Shown: piece after piece, positions 18,124-28,514 of the stretch
Layout: each line of letters starts with the position of its first letter
How positions within the stretch are numbered: the stretch's first letter is position 1
From: Candidatus Krumholzibacteriota bacterium
GTDB lineage: Bacteria; Krumholzibacteriota; Krumholzibacteriia; JAJRXK01
Assembly: GCA_024276305.1 (NCBI GenBank)
Contig: JAJRXK010000069.1
Span: 1 to 64,000, forward strand
Length of the DNA stretch: 64,000 nt
Direction: 5' to 3'
The notes under the pieces: model-generated
The model's database searches: none
What the model was told of the DNA's origin: nothing
The model's input: only the letters and a program-made list of their open reading frames with translations
Position numbers and translations under genes: made by a program

Positions 18124-21100
18124 TCACTTGACCAGGAGCATCTTCTTCTGCAACACCTGATCTCCCGCCACCATCTGGTAGAGGTAGACCCCACTGGCAG
18201 CTTGTGACCCGTTGTTGTCCCGTCCGTTCCAGGTCACGGTGTGGGCCCCCCCCGATTGCTCCTCGTCGACCAAAGTGCGGACGAGACGGCCTCGAAGGTC
18301 ATAGACCTGGATCGAAACTCTCTGGTGCACCGGCAGATTGTAAGAGATCTCGGTCTTGGGATTGAAGGGGTTGGGCATGTTCTGAGAGAGCTGCAGCTTC
18401 GAAGGTGCCGACGGCGCCGGGGTCGCCAGCATCTGGATCTGCAGATTGTCGAAGGCCCATCCCCATCCGGTCACCGACTCATCCGCGACCAGACGCCAAC
18501 GCAGGAGGACCACGTCGTAGGGCTGGAACACCGACAACAGGTCGAAGCTGTGATGCCGGAAGAGCAACGATGATCCGTTGGTGCCGGAGTTGTAGGCATT
18601 GAGCCAGGCAGTATTGAAGCGAGAATCATAGCCGTTCGCCAGCGGCACCCAATTCGCTCCGTCGGTACTCCCTTCGACGATCACATAGTCCCAGAATCCC
18701 ATCTGCCCAAAAGGAACTCCGGGATCGCCGGGTTCGACGATCACCACTTCGTCGAATTCCACCGTCGCATTGCCCCCCGCGACCCGGATCGGGACCGTGA
18801 GCTGATACTGGAAGGTAGTCTTGTCGGGATAAGGGTGAGTCGTGTGCACTGCCGGATCCGAGAAGCCTCCGACCGTGGCCACGGAAAAACCGTTGCCGAA
18901 GAAGTCGTTGACTCCTCCATTGAAGTCGTTGGCATATTGGTACACGGGAGGGCCCATCACCACGGTGTCGACACTCTTGGATACCGAATCGTAGGCCACT
19001 CCTCCCCGGAAGCCGCGTGCACTCACGATCTTGGTGCCCCCAACGGTCACCGGGGTAGAGGCCGTCACCAGATCATGGGCCGCATTCGCGGGAAGGGTCT
19101 CGATCTTCGATCCATCCACGAAGACCTGCGTCGAGTCGTAGACCGAGCGCAGATTCAAGTCGATATCTAAGAAGCCCGACGGCCCCTGGGTGACTCGCTC
19201 GAGGAGCGGCGCAAAGGTTTGGTTGGCGATCAAATTGGGAATCTGGACGCTCCAGATCCCTCGGCCATGGGTGCCGATCACGATCTCGTCTTCGGACTCG
19301 ATCAGACGCCAGATCCCGACGTTGGGAAGCCCATTGTTCGCGAGCGCCCAACTCAGTCCGCCGTCGGTGCTCTCGACGAGGCCGATCTCGGTGGCAACCC
19401 AGATATGATTCGGGTCATCCGAGAACACGAGCAGATCGTAAACCGCGACGTCGGGGAAGCCATTCGAACTGACCGACGAAGCACCGAAGCCGCTGATGTC
19501 CGTCCAGGTCGCCCCCAGGTCCGTGGTCTTCAGAATTTTCGGACGTTGGGCGAAGGAGAAGAGCGCATAAGCGGTATTGGCGTCATGTGGATCGGTAGCG
19601 AGACCCGAGATTCCGCCCATGGTGACCAGGCCATAATCGCTCGTCGAAGCGAAGGTCAACCCACCGTCCGTCGAAACCTGCAAGTGCGCGGTCCCATCCA
19701 TTCGAGCTCCAGCCCACACCACTCCCGCGCTGGCCCGCGAAACCCGCACGTCGTGGAAGGAACTCAAGCTCCCCCAGGCCGAACTGGGGATGGCGCTCAG
19801 CGTCCAACTACCGCCGAAGTCCGTCGATCTCCAGACTCCCTGCGCTCCCACCGCGAAGAGGAGCTCGGGGTCGAGATTGGACTTGCCGATCTTGGTGATG
19901 AAAGGCGCATTGCCCGCTCCACTGTCGATAGTGCCACCGCCGGTGGCATCGATCCACGTTTCACCGCCATCGAGAGATCGAATGAGTCCGTTGTACTGGT
20001 ATCCGCCGATCATCTTCTGAGGATCATTGAAGTGCCAGGAGGTCTCGTATCCGTCTCCACCGATCGCGAAGGTCCACGGATCGATCGAAGTGGGATTCGC
20101 CGCCGAGAACCAGGTCCCGTTGTCCTGCATCCCCCCGAAGTAGGCGCTGGCGCCGGGTCGTTTGTCCACTCCGTAGAACTGCGTCGTGACCAATCCATTG
20201 GTGGGCTTCGACCATCCCGTGTCCTGACTCGAGCTGACTCCGATTCCTCCGTCGTTGGAATTCAGAATCCGCCAACTCCCACCAGGGTTGATGATCTTCA
20301 GATTGTGGTTGTCGACGTGCACCGGACCGGTGTTCATCAACGAGGTATTGCGGGTTACCGTACCCACTCCCCCCGGGAACTGGATCTTCCACAGCTGAAT
20401 TCCTCCAACATAGACAATGGCCGGATTGGTCGGATGACAGACGATGGTATTGTCGTACCAACCCTGAGCCCCCAGCCAATTCGGCTCCGTTCCCGACTCC
20501 GCGGTCTGGATCCAGGTACCAGCTTTGTCGATCGATACGTAGAGTTCCGAATTGGCTCCGCCCTCGGCCGAAGCAAAGATGTAGTTGGAATTCACCGGGG
20601 AAATCGCAAGCTCGAACCGTCCGTTGAAGGACGGGATTCCGTTGTTGCTCAGAGCCCAGGTCTGTCCTCCGTCCGTGGATTTCAAGATCCCTTTCTCATC
20701 GATGGCTGCATACTGGATGTTGAAGTCGGTCGGATCCGCAATGACCTGCTGAACTTTCTTCACGCGGTTGAAGGATCCCAGATCCGTCTCGGTATAGACC
20801 TCGGTCCAAGTGCTTCCACCATCCGTAGACCGAAGGATGCTCGAGCTCGGATTCACAGACTCCTTGTACCGACCGGTGGTCGCAGCCACCACCAGAACCT
20901 GAGCATCGGCCGGATCCACGATGATCCGAGCGATGTTGTTGAAGCGAGGATCGTCCACGGTGCTGGCGATCTGCGACCAGGTCGCACCGCCATCCACGGA
21001 TTTGATGATCCCATTGCCGTTGATCGTGTCGATGTTGAAGAAACTCTCTCCCGTCCCTGCGTAGATCACGTTCGGATTGCTCGGGCTCATCGCGATCGTG

Positions 21101-21669
21101 GACATGGGGAGATTCGGCATCCCGTCGGTGAGGACGGTCCAGGTGGCGCCCGCGTCAGTGGTCTTCCACACTCCACCGCCCGCACTGCCGACCCACCAGG
21201 TATTCCCAGAGGGATCGGTCGGATCGACGATCAGACCTCGGGCTCGTCCGGACACGTTGCCCGGTCCCCGACTGACCCAGGGCAGCAGGGGACCCGCTTT
21301 GGCCATCCGCACCGCCCGATCGAGTTCGTACTTGCGGTAGCCGGGACCATACTCGGGAGCGGTCCGGTCCGCCGGGATCTTCATCTCCCAAAGAATCCGT
21401 TCGAACTCTTCCGCGTATCCGGCGGGCGGTTGACCCTCTCTCGAGGCTCTCCGTTTGGCAATTCTCTCTCGCAACTTGTTGGCGACTCCGCTCCGCGGAT
21501 CGACGTGGTTCAGTTGCCGCTGCAGCTGAGCAATCTGGGCATCGAGGCGAAGGACGGCCTCGGGGGCAACAGCCTTGTTTGCAGCCGGATCCGGGGACGA
21601 GAAGGAAAAGTACAGAATGGTGAACAACGCCATACAGGCCAAGGCCTGCAGCGTAGGGCGAAACCGCAT
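18124..21669 (-). CDS. Secreted BNR/Asp-box repeat protein with FlgD-like C-terminal domain
   Basis: A 1181-residue extracellular protein. A hydrophobic N-terminal segment (about residues 9-24) serves as signal or anchor. The body carries about ten Asp-box/BNR motifs of the form S-x-D-x-G-x-T-W (for instance STDGGSTWTEV, STDGGQTWALS, SLDGGETWIDA), building sortilin/VPS10-like beta-propellers. The last 80 residues form a FlgD-type Ig domain starting NPFNPKTEISYNLP and ending KKMLLVK, shared with the metalloprotease at 26361. Such tails serve as sorting or anchoring domains in FCB-related lineages. The start at 21669 has GAGG 6 bases ahead and puts the signal first. The terminator at 18068-18096 ends the transcript. 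Ligand unknown. Confidence 0.87.
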   Translation of the reverse strand: MRFRPTLQALACMALFTILYFSFSSPDPAANKAVAPEAVLRLDAQIAQLQRQLNHVDPRSGVANKLRERIAKRRASREGQPPAGYAEEFERILWEMKIPADRTAPEYGPGYRKYELDRAVRMAKAGPLLPWVSRGPGNVSGRARGLIVDPTDPSGNTWWVGSAGGGVWKTTDAGATWTVLTDGMPNLPMSTIAMSPSNPNVIYAGTGESFFNIDTINGNGIIKSVDGGATWSQIASTVDDPRFNNIARIIVDPADAQVLVVAATTGRYKESVNPSSSILRSTDGGSTWTEVYTETDLGSFNRVKKVQQVIADPTDFNIQYAAIDEKGILKSTDGGQTWALSNNGIPSFNGRFELAISPVNSNYIFASAEGGANSELYVSIDKAGTWIQTAESGTEPNWLGAQGWYDNTIVCHPTNPAIVYVGGIQLWKIQFPGGVGTVTRNTSLMNTGPVHVDNHNLKIINPGGSWRILNSNDGGIGVSSSQDTGWSKPTNGLVTTQFYGVDKRPGASAYFGGMQDNGTWFSAANPTSIDPWTFAIGGDGYETSWHFNDPQKMIGGYQYNGLIRSLDGGETWIDATGGGTIDSGAGNAPFITKIGKSNLDPELLFAVGAQGVWRSTDFGGSWTLSAIPSSAWGSLSSFHDVRVSRASAGVVWAGARMDGTAHLQVSTDGGLTFASTSDYGLVTMGGISGLATDPHDANTAYALFSFAQRPKILKTTDLGATWTDISGFGASSVSSNGFPDVAVYDLLVFSDDPNHIWVATEIGLVESTDGGLSWALANNGLPNVGIWRLIESEDEIVIGTHGRGIWSVQIPNLIANQTFAPLLERVTQGPSGFLDIDLNLRSVYDSTQVFVDGSKIETLPANAAHDLVTASTPVTVGGTKIVSARGFRGGVAYDSVSKSVDTVVMGPPVYQYANDFNGGVNDFFGNGFSVATVGGFSDPAVHTTHPYPDKTTFQYQLTVPIRVAGGNATVEFDEVVIVEPGDPGVPFGQMGFWDYVIVEGSTDGANWVPLANGYDSRFNTAWLNAYNSGTNGSSLLFRHHSFDLLSVFQPYDVVLLRWRLVADESVTGWGWAFDNLQIQMLATPAPSAPSKLQLSQNMPNPFNPKTEISYNLPVHQRVSIQVYDLRGRLVRTLVDEEQSGGAHTVTWNGRDNNGSQAASGVYLYQMVAGDQVLQKKMLLVK

Positions 21670-21811
21670 GGAGAGCCTCACGAGCGAGGGGAATTCCGAC
21701 CCGGGGGACGAAGGTACCAGGGCGGAAAGGACAGGCGAAAATCGGAAACGATTGTACCAAAACGGGACGGCCTCCGACAACTAGCTCCGAATATCCACCC
21801 TCGGAGGACAC

Positions 21812-21845
21812 AAAAGGGCCTCTCGACGGGAGTCGGGAGGCCCTT
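21812..21845 (-). terminator. Rho-independent terminator of sodB
   Basis: On the minus strand AAGGGCCTC (21845-21837) pairs with GAGGCCCTT (21822-21814), with an inner CGAC/GTCG stem across one mismatch, and TT follows. It begins 32 bases after the sodB stop. Confidence 0.82.
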
Positions 21846-21876
21846 GGTCAGCGTCGGACCCGTCAGACCCTGGGAA

Positions 21877-22452
21877 TCAGAGCTGGGACGCCACGAACTC
21901 CCAGTTCACCAATTCCTTCATGACGGTCTCGATGTACTTCGGACGTGCATTCCGGTAGTCGATGTAGTAGGCGTGCTCCCAGACATCGATGGTGAGCAGA
22001 GGCTTGGCCCCGTGCTTCGACGGCAAGTCCGCGTTGGAAGTACTCATCACCTCGAGCTTGCCATCCTTGGTGACGAGCCAACCCCAGCCCGAACCGAAAT
22101 GAGTGGCACAGGCCTTGGCGAATTGCTCCGAGAATGCAGCGTAGGAACCGAAATCCCTCTCGATGGCGGCCGCGAGCTCTCCCTGGGGCTCGCCCCCCCC
22201 ATTGGGCGAGAGGCAATTCCAGAAGAAACTGTGGTTGAAGTGCTGAGCGGCATTGTTGAAGAGACCTCCCTCGGCAGAGTCGAGAATCTCTTCGAGACTC
22301 TGATCTGCGAGGGGAGTCCCATCAATGAGAGCGTTGAGGTTCTTGACGTAGGCCGCGTGATGCTTGCCATAGTGGTATTCGAAAGTTTCGGCGCTCATGT
22401 GCGGAGTCAGCGCGTCCTGGGCGAAGGGGAGCTCGGGTAGTTCGAAGCTCAT
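21877..22452 (-). CDS. sodB: Iron-type superoxide dismutase
   Basis: A 191-residue enzyme that converts superoxide to hydrogen peroxide and oxygen. Metal ligands sit in FEYHYGKHH, NNAAQHFNHSFFW and DVWEHAYYIDY. The glutamine in NNAAQ is the position that favours iron over manganese (Mn enzymes usually have glycine there with Gln later). No signal peptide, so cytoplasmic. The start at 22452 has GGAG about 8 bases upstream. A clear terminator follows the stop. It lies 116 bases after the sensor-kinase gene on the same strand. Confidence 0.95.
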   Translation of the reverse strand: MSFELPELPFAQDALTPHMSAETFEYHYGKHHAAYVKNLNALIDGTPLADQSLEEILDSAEGGLFNNAAQHFNHSFFWNCLSPNGGGEPQGELAAAIERDFGSYAAFSEQFAKACATHFGSGWGWLVTKDGKLEVMSTSNADLPSKHGAKPLLTIDVWEHAYYIDYRNARPKYIETVMKELVNWEFVASQL

Positions 22453-22568
22453 CGTCGGATCTCCTCGGAATCGGTAGGATTCTAGATCGGGCAACATGGT
22501 CCAGATTACGACAGAATCGGAGCTTTGGCACCTGCGGATGGACGCACTTCCCTCCCCGGGGAGCTGAA

Positions 22569-25500
22569 TCAAGCACGAACGCTGATTGCCGTTTCGATCG
22601 CAGACCGAAGGCTGTGAAGTCGCACGGGTTTGCGCAGCCCAACCTGGGCTCGTTGATCCGCGGTACTCAATCTCTGATCGAAGTCGAGGACCACGACCAA
22701 GGCCATGCCGGCGTCGCCGCGTTCCTCCTGCATCGCGGCCAGGGCCCGAAGCGTCGCGCCTCCGCCCATGGTGGACGAGACTACCGCGACATCGATTTGG
22801 TTCGGACTGGCGATCTCACCGAGCTCTTCGACGTGGTCGAGGCACACCGTCCGACAACCCATCGACTCGAGACCGCGCATCAGCATCCGTCTCAAGCTCG
22901 AGTTCTCCTCGAAGATTGCGACCCGCAGGCCCAATGGAGATGAGGTCACCCCCGCGGAGACCGCGGCGGCATCGAGGCTGAGATCGATCTCGAAGAAGAA
23001 TTCCGTTCCCTTCCCCAGCTCACTTCGGACCTCCAACTTGCCTCCCATCGCCGTCACCAGACGGCTGGAGATGGCCAGCCCGAGGCCCGTACCCCCGAAT
23101 TGGCGGGTGATCGAAGCGTCGGCCTGGGTGAAGGCCTCGAAGAGATTCGAAATCTGATCTTCGGAGATTCCCATCCCCGTGTCGCGAACCCCGAAGTAGA
23201 GTCGGGCCGGCCGATCGGGGTCCACTTCGCGCACCACCAGCTCGACTTCTCCCTCACGGGTGAACTTGATGGCATTGCCCAGAAGGTTGACCAGCACTTG
23301 CCGCAAGCGTGCAATGTCTCCCACTCTTTGGGGGAAGATCAAGGGATCGCGGTCCAGAATGAGCTCGATCCCCTGATTGGCACTTCGCAGAGCCACGTCA
23401 TCGAGGGCCATGTCGAGACACTCATCCAAATCGAAGGCCTCGTGCTCGAGCTCCAGACATCCGGCCTCGATCTTCGAGAAGTCGAGGATCTCGTTGATGA
23501 TCTTGACGAGGTTTTCTCCGGAACGATGGATGATCTGGACGTATTCGGTCTGTTCCTCGTCCAATTCGGTCTCCAGAAGCAGCGAGGTCATTCCGATGAC
23601 CCCATTCATCGGCGTCCGAATCTCGTGGCTCATGTCGGCCACGAACTGAGTCTTCGCGTGGCTCGATTCTTCGAGCTCGGCATTGAGCCTCTGGAGCTCG
23701 TCCCGCATGTTCTCGATCTCCCGGAGAGATGCCTCCAGATCTCGATTCCGATCTTCGAGTTCCCGAGTTCGGGCCGCGACCATTTTCTGCAGAGCCTCCG
23801 CCCTCGCGCGATGCCGCGCCGAGAGCCAGCGTTGGAGACCCACGAGAGCGGCCAGAATCACCAATCCCACGAGAACCATCACGAAAGGTCGCCGCCAAAG
23901 CGGGGGAGCAACCGACCAGCTCACCTTGGCCGAAGGCGACCACTGTCCATGGAACTGGCGAGCCTGGGCCTCGAGAACGAAGTTTCCCGACCCCAGATTC
24001 GACACCCGCAGATCGTAGTCATCGATGGTCTGCCACTGTGGGATCGCTCCCAGAATCCGGTAGCGACGCTCGATCTGTCGGGGATTCACGTAGCTCAGCA
24101 CCGCCAGGGTAGCCCGCAGTTCTCCACTGCCAGGCCCGAGACGCGCGCCATCGAGGAAGGGGATCCCCGCGAATCTCAAATCCTGAAGCCGGATCCTCGG
24201 AGCGACGTCCTGGGCGACTTCGCGGGCCGGATCGAAATGAGCCAGCCCCCCCGCGGTTCCGAACCACAGAGTGCCGTCGTCATCGAGGAGAAATCCTCCC
24301 GAATTCGACTCGTCCGAGGGATATCCGTCGGCGGGCGAATAGTGGACGAAGCGGCTCCCGTCGTAGCGATCCACGCCTCGAGCGTGCCCGAACCACATAT
24401 CGCCCTGGGCATCGACTCCCACCGAGAAGACCGATGGATTCGTCAGCCCCTCCGCGGCGGTGAAGGTCCGGAAGGAAGCCCCGTCGAAACGGGTCACTCC
24501 CCGGGCTGAGCGGTAACCGAACCACACCGCGTGGTCTTGGTCTTCAGCCAGATAGTAGGGGCGGGGACCGGCCAGGCCATCTTCGACCGTCCAGGTCCGC
24601 CATTGGGATCCATCGAAGCTCGAGAGGCCATGATCACCGCTGACGTAGAGGGTTCCATCACTGTGGACCAAGGCCCGGGCATTCTCGAAACTCTGACCGG
24701 CGACTCGAACCCGGCGGAAATTGCGGCCGTCGCGGCTGCGCGCCAGGAATCCACCCCGCACACAGACCCAGATGCTGCCGTCGGGCCCCTCGACCACGCT
24801 GTCGACCCATCCCCGGACCTGCACGGGATCGACGAGGTGAAAGCTCATCGCGCCCGGTTCACGACAGAAGAGACCGCCCGCGGTTCCGACCCAGAGTCGT
24901 CCTTCGCGGTCCTCGTTCAGGCTGAGAACTCGGCGATCGCTTCGGGGCACCTGCGAAAGGATCACCGGCACGAAGGTGTCGCCGTCCCAGCGCACGAGCC
25001 CCCGCTTCGTCCCCGCCCAGAGCGTTCCATCACGGCTGCGCAGGATTGGACGTACATTCGCGGAGGGGAGACCATCCGCCTCGGTGAAAATGCGAAAGGC
25101 CGGGTTCGCGAGGACAGCGATGCCTCCGGTACCCATCACCCATACCAATCCTCCCGCGTCCACGTGCACATCTCGAATGTCCTCGAAGGGAAGCCCATTG
25201 GCCGGAGTCATCCACTCCATCGCTTCGCGTCCCACCCGAAGCAACCCACCGTTGGTACCGATCCACAGGTCTCCACGGAGGTCCACCGCTCCACCGTTGA
25301 GCCTGGGGAGGGGGCGTCCATTGACCTTCTCGATGTGCTGTACGACACGCCCGTTCTGAATCCGATCGAGCCCGAACGCCCCCGACACCCAGAGATCACC
25401 CTCTCCCACGACCACCAAGTTCGCCGGACCGTTCACGCCGGGAACCGGAGCGACGTCCTCGCCCCGCACCTCGTAAATCCCCTTCTCGGTCACGGCGTAG

Positions 25501-26018
25501 GAGCGTCCCCCTGCACTGCGCTGGAGGTCGAGAACCGCGACTCCTTCGAGACCCGCATCGAGTCCAAGCGGACTCAACGTCTCTCCCGACAGTTCCACCA
25601 AACCTCGAGGAGTACCGATGAGGAGCCGGCCGTCTCCCCGGTCGAGCAGGCAGAGCACGTTCTCGATCGGGAGTCCGACTCTGTCGATGACCAAGTTGGG
25701 GTCGATGTGGTCCACCCCTCCGTTGGAGGCGATCCACATTCCACCCCTCGCCGCGGGCTCGATGTCGTGAATCCAATCTCCCTGCAGCCCCTGATTCACG
25801 GTGAAGGTCTCGAAGGTGGAGCCGTTGAATCGGTTCAAACCGGCTTGGGTTCCGATCCACAGAAAGCCCTCAGCGTCTTCGGACATGCAGTTGACGTAGA
25901 GCTGGGCCAATCCATCCGCGGGGGTGTACTCGTGAAAGGTCCAACGCTCGGCCCACGCGGCGGAGACCCACAGTGCAGTGGCGAGAACGAGAATCGAGAG
26001 GCGTAGAAATCTGTTCAT
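22569..26018 (-). CDS. Two-component propeller hybrid histidine kinase with degenerate receiver
   Basis: A 1149-residue membrane sensor. After a signal peptide (ends WVSAAWA) come two beta-propellers of reg-prop repeats (motifs like [15 protein letters not shown] and [10 protein letters not shown], about residues 25-640), a Y_Y_Y-type Ig domain, one membrane helix (about 725-745, [17 protein letters not shown]), a coiled coil, then HisKA with phospho-accepting His 798 in SHEIRTPMN, and HATPase with [17 protein letters not shown] and [10 protein letters not shown]. The last 120 residues look like a receiver, but the acidic pair is EEN and the phosphorylated Asp position reads VAVVSSTMG, so only the late lysine (RKPVR) survives. 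It is probably not a phospho-acceptor. In Bacteroidota such sensors detect glycans. The ligand here is unknown. Confidence 0.9.
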   Translation of the reverse strand: MNRFLRLSILVLATALWVSAAWAERWTFHEYTPADGLAQLYVNCMSEDAEGFLWIGTQAGLNRFNGSTFETFTVNQGLQGDWIHDIEPAARGGMWIASNGGVDHIDPNLVIDRVGLPIENVLCLLDRGDGRLLIGTPRGLVELSGETLSPLGLDAGLEGVAVLDLQRSAGGRSYAVTEKGIYEVRGEDVAPVPGVNGPANLVVVGEGDLWVSGAFGLDRIQNGRVVQHIEKVNGRPLPRLNGGAVDLRGDLWIGTNGGLLRVGREAMEWMTPANGLPFEDIRDVHVDAGGLVWVMGTGGIAVLANPAFRIFTEADGLPSANVRPILRSRDGTLWAGTKRGLVRWDGDTFVPVILSQVPRSDRRVLSLNEDREGRLWVGTAGGLFCREPGAMSFHLVDPVQVRGWVDSVVEGPDGSIWVCVRGGFLARSRDGRNFRRVRVAGQSFENARALVHSDGTLYVSGDHGLSSFDGSQWRTWTVEDGLAGPRPYYLAEDQDHAVWFGYRSARGVTRFDGASFRTFTAAEGLTNPSVFSVGVDAQGDMWFGHARGVDRYDGSRFVHYSPADGYPSDESNSGGFLLDDDGTLWFGTAGGLAHFDPAREVAQDVAPRIRLQDLRFAGIPFLDGARLGPGSGELRATLAVLSYVNPRQIERRYRILGAIPQWQTIDDYDLRVSNLGSGNFVLEAQARQFHGQWSPSAKVSWSVAPPLWRRPFVMVLVGLVILAALVGLQRWLSARHRARAEALQKMVAARTRELEDRNRDLEASLREIENMRDELQRLNAELEESSHAKTQFVADMSHEIRTPMNGVIGMTSLLLETELDEEQTEYVQIIHRSGENLVKIINEILDFSKIEAGCLELEHEAFDLDECLDMALDDVALRSANQGIELILDRDPLIFPQRVGDIARLRQVLVNLLGNAIKFTREGEVELVVREVDPDRPARLYFGVRDTGMGISEDQISNLFEAFTQADASITRQFGGTGLGLAISSRLVTAMGGKLEVRSELGKGTEFFFEIDLSLDAAAVSAGVTSSPLGLRVAIFEENSSLRRMLMRGLESMGCRTVCLDHVEELGEIASPNQIDVAVVSSTMGGGATLRALAAMQEERGDAGMALVVVLDFDQRLSTADQRAQVGLRKPVRLHSLRSAIETAISVRA

Positions 26019-26360
26019 GACCTAGCACCCAGAGAGGAGTCCTCGGACCGAGACCTCTTCCGTGCACGCACCGTGCCTGCTTCGCCTGCAAAACGGTGCA
26101 GAAAAACACCTTCTGCGCCTTTCGAATCCCATTCGAGAGGAAGGTCTGGGAGGAGATGGGGACAGATTTGCCCACCACCCCCCGGTTGGGGTACAATTGG
26201 TGCTCGAATCCCATCAGCCCTGGTTCCCCCCCTCAACCGGCCGAACCATGAGGAGCGATCGCCCACGACTCGCCTACCCGAGCGAGAAGCAGGGGTGCGT
26301 GGTCGTCGCGTTCTGCATCGCAGATGGCAGATGGATGTCAGTTCACCATTCGGAGGAACA
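26019..26360. other. 342-base divergent intergenic region
   Basis: Lies between the divergent sensor-kinase and metalloprotease genes. It contains the candidate rightward promoter at 26168-26197 and a roughly 155-base leader before the metalloprotease. I see no convincing gene or RNA in it. Confidence 0.5.
26168..26197 (+). promoter_or_regulatory. Candidate promoter of the metalloprotease gene
   Basis: TTGCCC (26168-26173), an 18-base spacer and TACAAT (26192-26197). The implied transcript would have a leader of about 155 bases before the ATG at 26361. Confidence 0.42.
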
Positions 26361-28430
26361 ATGCCTGACCTTTCCCGTTCTCTCGCCCTCCCCTTCCGAG
26401 TCGCGGCCTTGGCCGTGGCGATCACCCTTCTGGCCACGCCATCTCTCGCCCAGCCTCTGCCCGAGATCGTCTGTGGCCGCGACATCGAAGTCACCATGGA
26501 CTTCGGAACTCCGCCGCCGGGGGGCCTGAAGCTCCAGCGTCCCCTCCTCGAGAAAAAAGCCACCACCATCAATCTCAATGCAGGCCCCGGCCTCACCGCG
26601 CGTCCTCTGGCTCTCGCCGCCTGGAACCGTGCGGTCGCCGTCTGGGAAGGCTTCCTGGGCGATGCGGTGAGCATCACCATCGATGGTGACTTCGCCGCTC
26701 TGGGCGCTGGGGTCCTGGGCGGAACCAGTAGCCGATCCTTCCTCACCGACTACACGTCGGTCCGCAACGCTCTCGTATCGGATCGAGCTGCGGACGAAGC
26801 CTATGTGGCTCAACTCCCCGGCGCGGCTCAGTTCAATATTTCCATGCCTCCTGGCTTCACCTTTTCGGGCAACGTCGCCGCAACCAAGGCCGCCTTCAAG
26901 GCCATGGGCTTCGACATGAGCTTCGACGCCGGCTTCGCCGACGCGACCATGACCTTCAGCACCGGATTCGAAGCCAACTTCGACTACGATTCCAGCGACG
27001 GCATCACCCCCGGCAAATTCGACTTCGAAGCCATTGTGATCCACGAAATCGGCCATGCCCTCGGCTTCACGAGTGAAGTCGACGACATCGATTTCGTGAA
27101 GAACCAGGGCAATACGTCTTCGGTGGTCCCCACGAGCCTCGATCTCTTCCGCCTTCTTCCGGGCGACGGAGCGGCCAACTTCACCACCGCCAGTCGGCAG
27201 CTCATGTCCGGCGATCTCGTACCCACCCAGAAATTCTGGGACGGGAGCCAGGATCTGGGGTTGTCCACCGGCACGAACCTCGGAGACGGACAGCAGGCCA
27301 GTCACTGGAAGGCCGACGAGCAATCCGGAATCTTCGTGGGAATCATGGATCCGACCCTCGCCCCGGGTGACCACGAGGTGATTACTTCCAACGATTTGCG
27401 AGCCTTCGGAGTGATCGGGTGGGACATCGTCACCAATCCCATCACCGACTGCAACGGCAATGGAATCGATGACGCCCTCGACATCAGCTCCGGAACATCG
27501 CAGGACTGCAATGGCAACGGCATCCCCGACGAGTGCGACATCGCCAGCGGTACCGAGCAGGATTGCAACGGCAACGGCATCCCCGACAGCTGCGATCTGA
27601 GCAGCGGCACCTCGCTGGACTGCAACAACAACGGAGTCCCCGACGAATGCGACATCGCCAGCGGAACCTCGCAGGACTGCAACGGCAATGGGATTCCCGA
27701 TGTCTGCGACTTCATCGCCGGCACCGAGACCGACTGCAACCTGAACAACATCCCGGACAGCTGTGACATCGCCAACGGCACGGCTCAGGACTGCAACAAC
27801 AACGGCATTCCTGACTCCTGTGACGTGTCCAGCGGAACTTCCCAGGATGCGAATGCCAACGGCATCCCGGACGAGTGCGAGCCGGACTGCAACGGCAACG
27901 GTCTGCCGGATGATTTCGACCTCCTCAATGGTCTTGCCCAAGACTGCAACAACAACGGCATTCCCGATTCCTGCGAGATTGCCAGTGGCGCGGAGCAGGA
28001 CTGCAACGGCAACGGAATCCCGGACTCCTGCGAGGGCGACTGCAACGGCAACGGAATCCCGGACGATTGCGACATCGCCAACGGGACTTCGCTCGACCTC
28101 AATGGTGACGGTATTCCGGACGAGTGCGTCCCCACCGCCACGACTCCGGAAGTCCAGAGCTACAAGCTCGGGGCCCATCCCAATCCCTTCAATCCGCGCA
28201 CGTCGATCTTCTTCGACATGCCCAAAGCCGGTTACGTGACCCTCGACGTCTTCGACGTCACTGGGCGACACGTCCGGACTCTGCTCCGCGGGAACTATGA
28301 CGCCGGCCGTCATCAGTTCGAATGGGACGGGCTCGGCAGTGGCGGCCGTCCGGTCTCGAGCGGAGTCTACTTCGTGGTCTTCGGACGAGACGGCGGATCG
28401 CAGAAGCTCAAGGTCACTTTGGTGAAGTAG
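26361..28430 (+). CDS. Secreted metalloprotease with calcium-type repeats and FlgD-like C-terminal domain
   Basis: A 689-residue exported zinc protease. Signal peptide about residues 1-30 (LLATPSLAQ). The catalytic helix VIHEIGHALGF gives HExxHxxGF, with the third ligand replaced or supplied nearby (EVDD), as in NF038122-like enzymes. Residues 363-591 are thirteen acidic repeats of the type DCNGNGIPDECDIASGT that resemble thrombospondin-3/dockerin calcium loops. The tail from NPFNPRTSIFFD to KVTLVK is the FlgD-like sorting domain also found on the BNR protein. GGAGG stands 4 bases before the ATG. The terminator at 28451-28478 follows. Likely cell-surface or released protease needing calcium. 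Confidence 0.87.
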   Translation: MPDLSRSLALPFRVAALAVAITLLATPSLAQPLPEIVCGRDIEVTMDFGTPPPGGLKLQRPLLEKKATTINLNAGPGLTARPLALAAWNRAVAVWEGFLGDAVSITIDGDFAALGAGVLGGTSSRSFLTDYTSVRNALVSDRAADEAYVAQLPGAAQFNISMPPGFTFSGNVAATKAAFKAMGFDMSFDAGFADATMTFSTGFEANFDYDSSDGITPGKFDFEAIVIHEIGHALGFTSEVDDIDFVKNQGNTSSVVPTSLDLFRLLPGDGAANFTTASRQLMSGDLVPTQKFWDGSQDLGLSTGTNLGDGQQASHWKADEQSGIFVGIMDPTLAPGDHEVITSNDLRAFGVIGWDIVTNPITDCNGNGIDDALDISSGTSQDCNGNGIPDECDIASGTEQDCNGNGIPDSCDLSSGTSLDCNNNGVPDECDIASGTSQDCNGNGIPDVCDFIAGTETDCNLNNIPDSCDIANGTAQDCNNNGIPDSCDVSSGTSQDANANGIPDECEPDCNGNGLPDDFDLLNGLAQDCNNNGIPDSCEIASGAEQDCNGNGIPDSCEGDCNGNGIPDDCDIANGTSLDLNGDGIPDECVPTATTPEVQSYKLGAHPNPFNPRTSIFFDMPKAGYVTLDVFDVTGRHVRTLLRGNYDAGRHQFEWDGLGSGGRPVSSGVYFVVFGRDGGSQKLKVTLVK
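27447..28133 (+). repeat. Thirteen tandem DCNGNGIPD repeats (57-base period)
   Basis: In-frame tandem repeat inside the metalloprotease gene. Most units are 19 residues (57 bases) and start with D-C-N-x-N-x-I-P-D. Three units are 13 residues long (after ANANGIPDECEP, after NGIPDSCEG, and the last one). DNA copies share GACTGCAACGGCAACGGCAT-like cores, so the array could expand or shrink by recombination. Confidence 0.92.
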
Positions 28431-28450
28431 AGCTCTCTGCCTCTCCACCG

Positions 28451-28478
28451 AAAGGGCGCTGCCGTGGCAGCGCCCTTT
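28451..28478. terminator. Bidirectional terminator between metalloprotease and trmB
   Basis: AAAGGGCGCTGC (28451-28462), loop CGTG, GCAGCGCCCTTT (28467-28478): a perfect 12-pair stem with A/T at both outer ends, sited between two convergent genes (stops at 28430 and 28515). Confidence 0.88.
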
Positions 28479-28514
28479 CTCGTTCGGCCGTCCAAAGAGG
28501 GAGTCCCACCTTTC

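Noticed and set aside
19219-22440. A 1073-codon open frame on the plus strand
   Set aside because: Antisense of the BNR protein and sodB, which have clear domains and signal peptides. The antisense product shows no motif or ribosome binding site.
27447-28133. Regular repeats considered as a CRISPR array
   Set aside because: The period is in frame with a coding sequence, there are no unique spacers between exact repeats, and no cas genes are near.
26343-28448. A 701-codon open frame on the minus strand with valine-rich repeats
   Set aside because: Its repeats are the reverse complement of the DCNGNGIPD array in the real metalloprotease gene.
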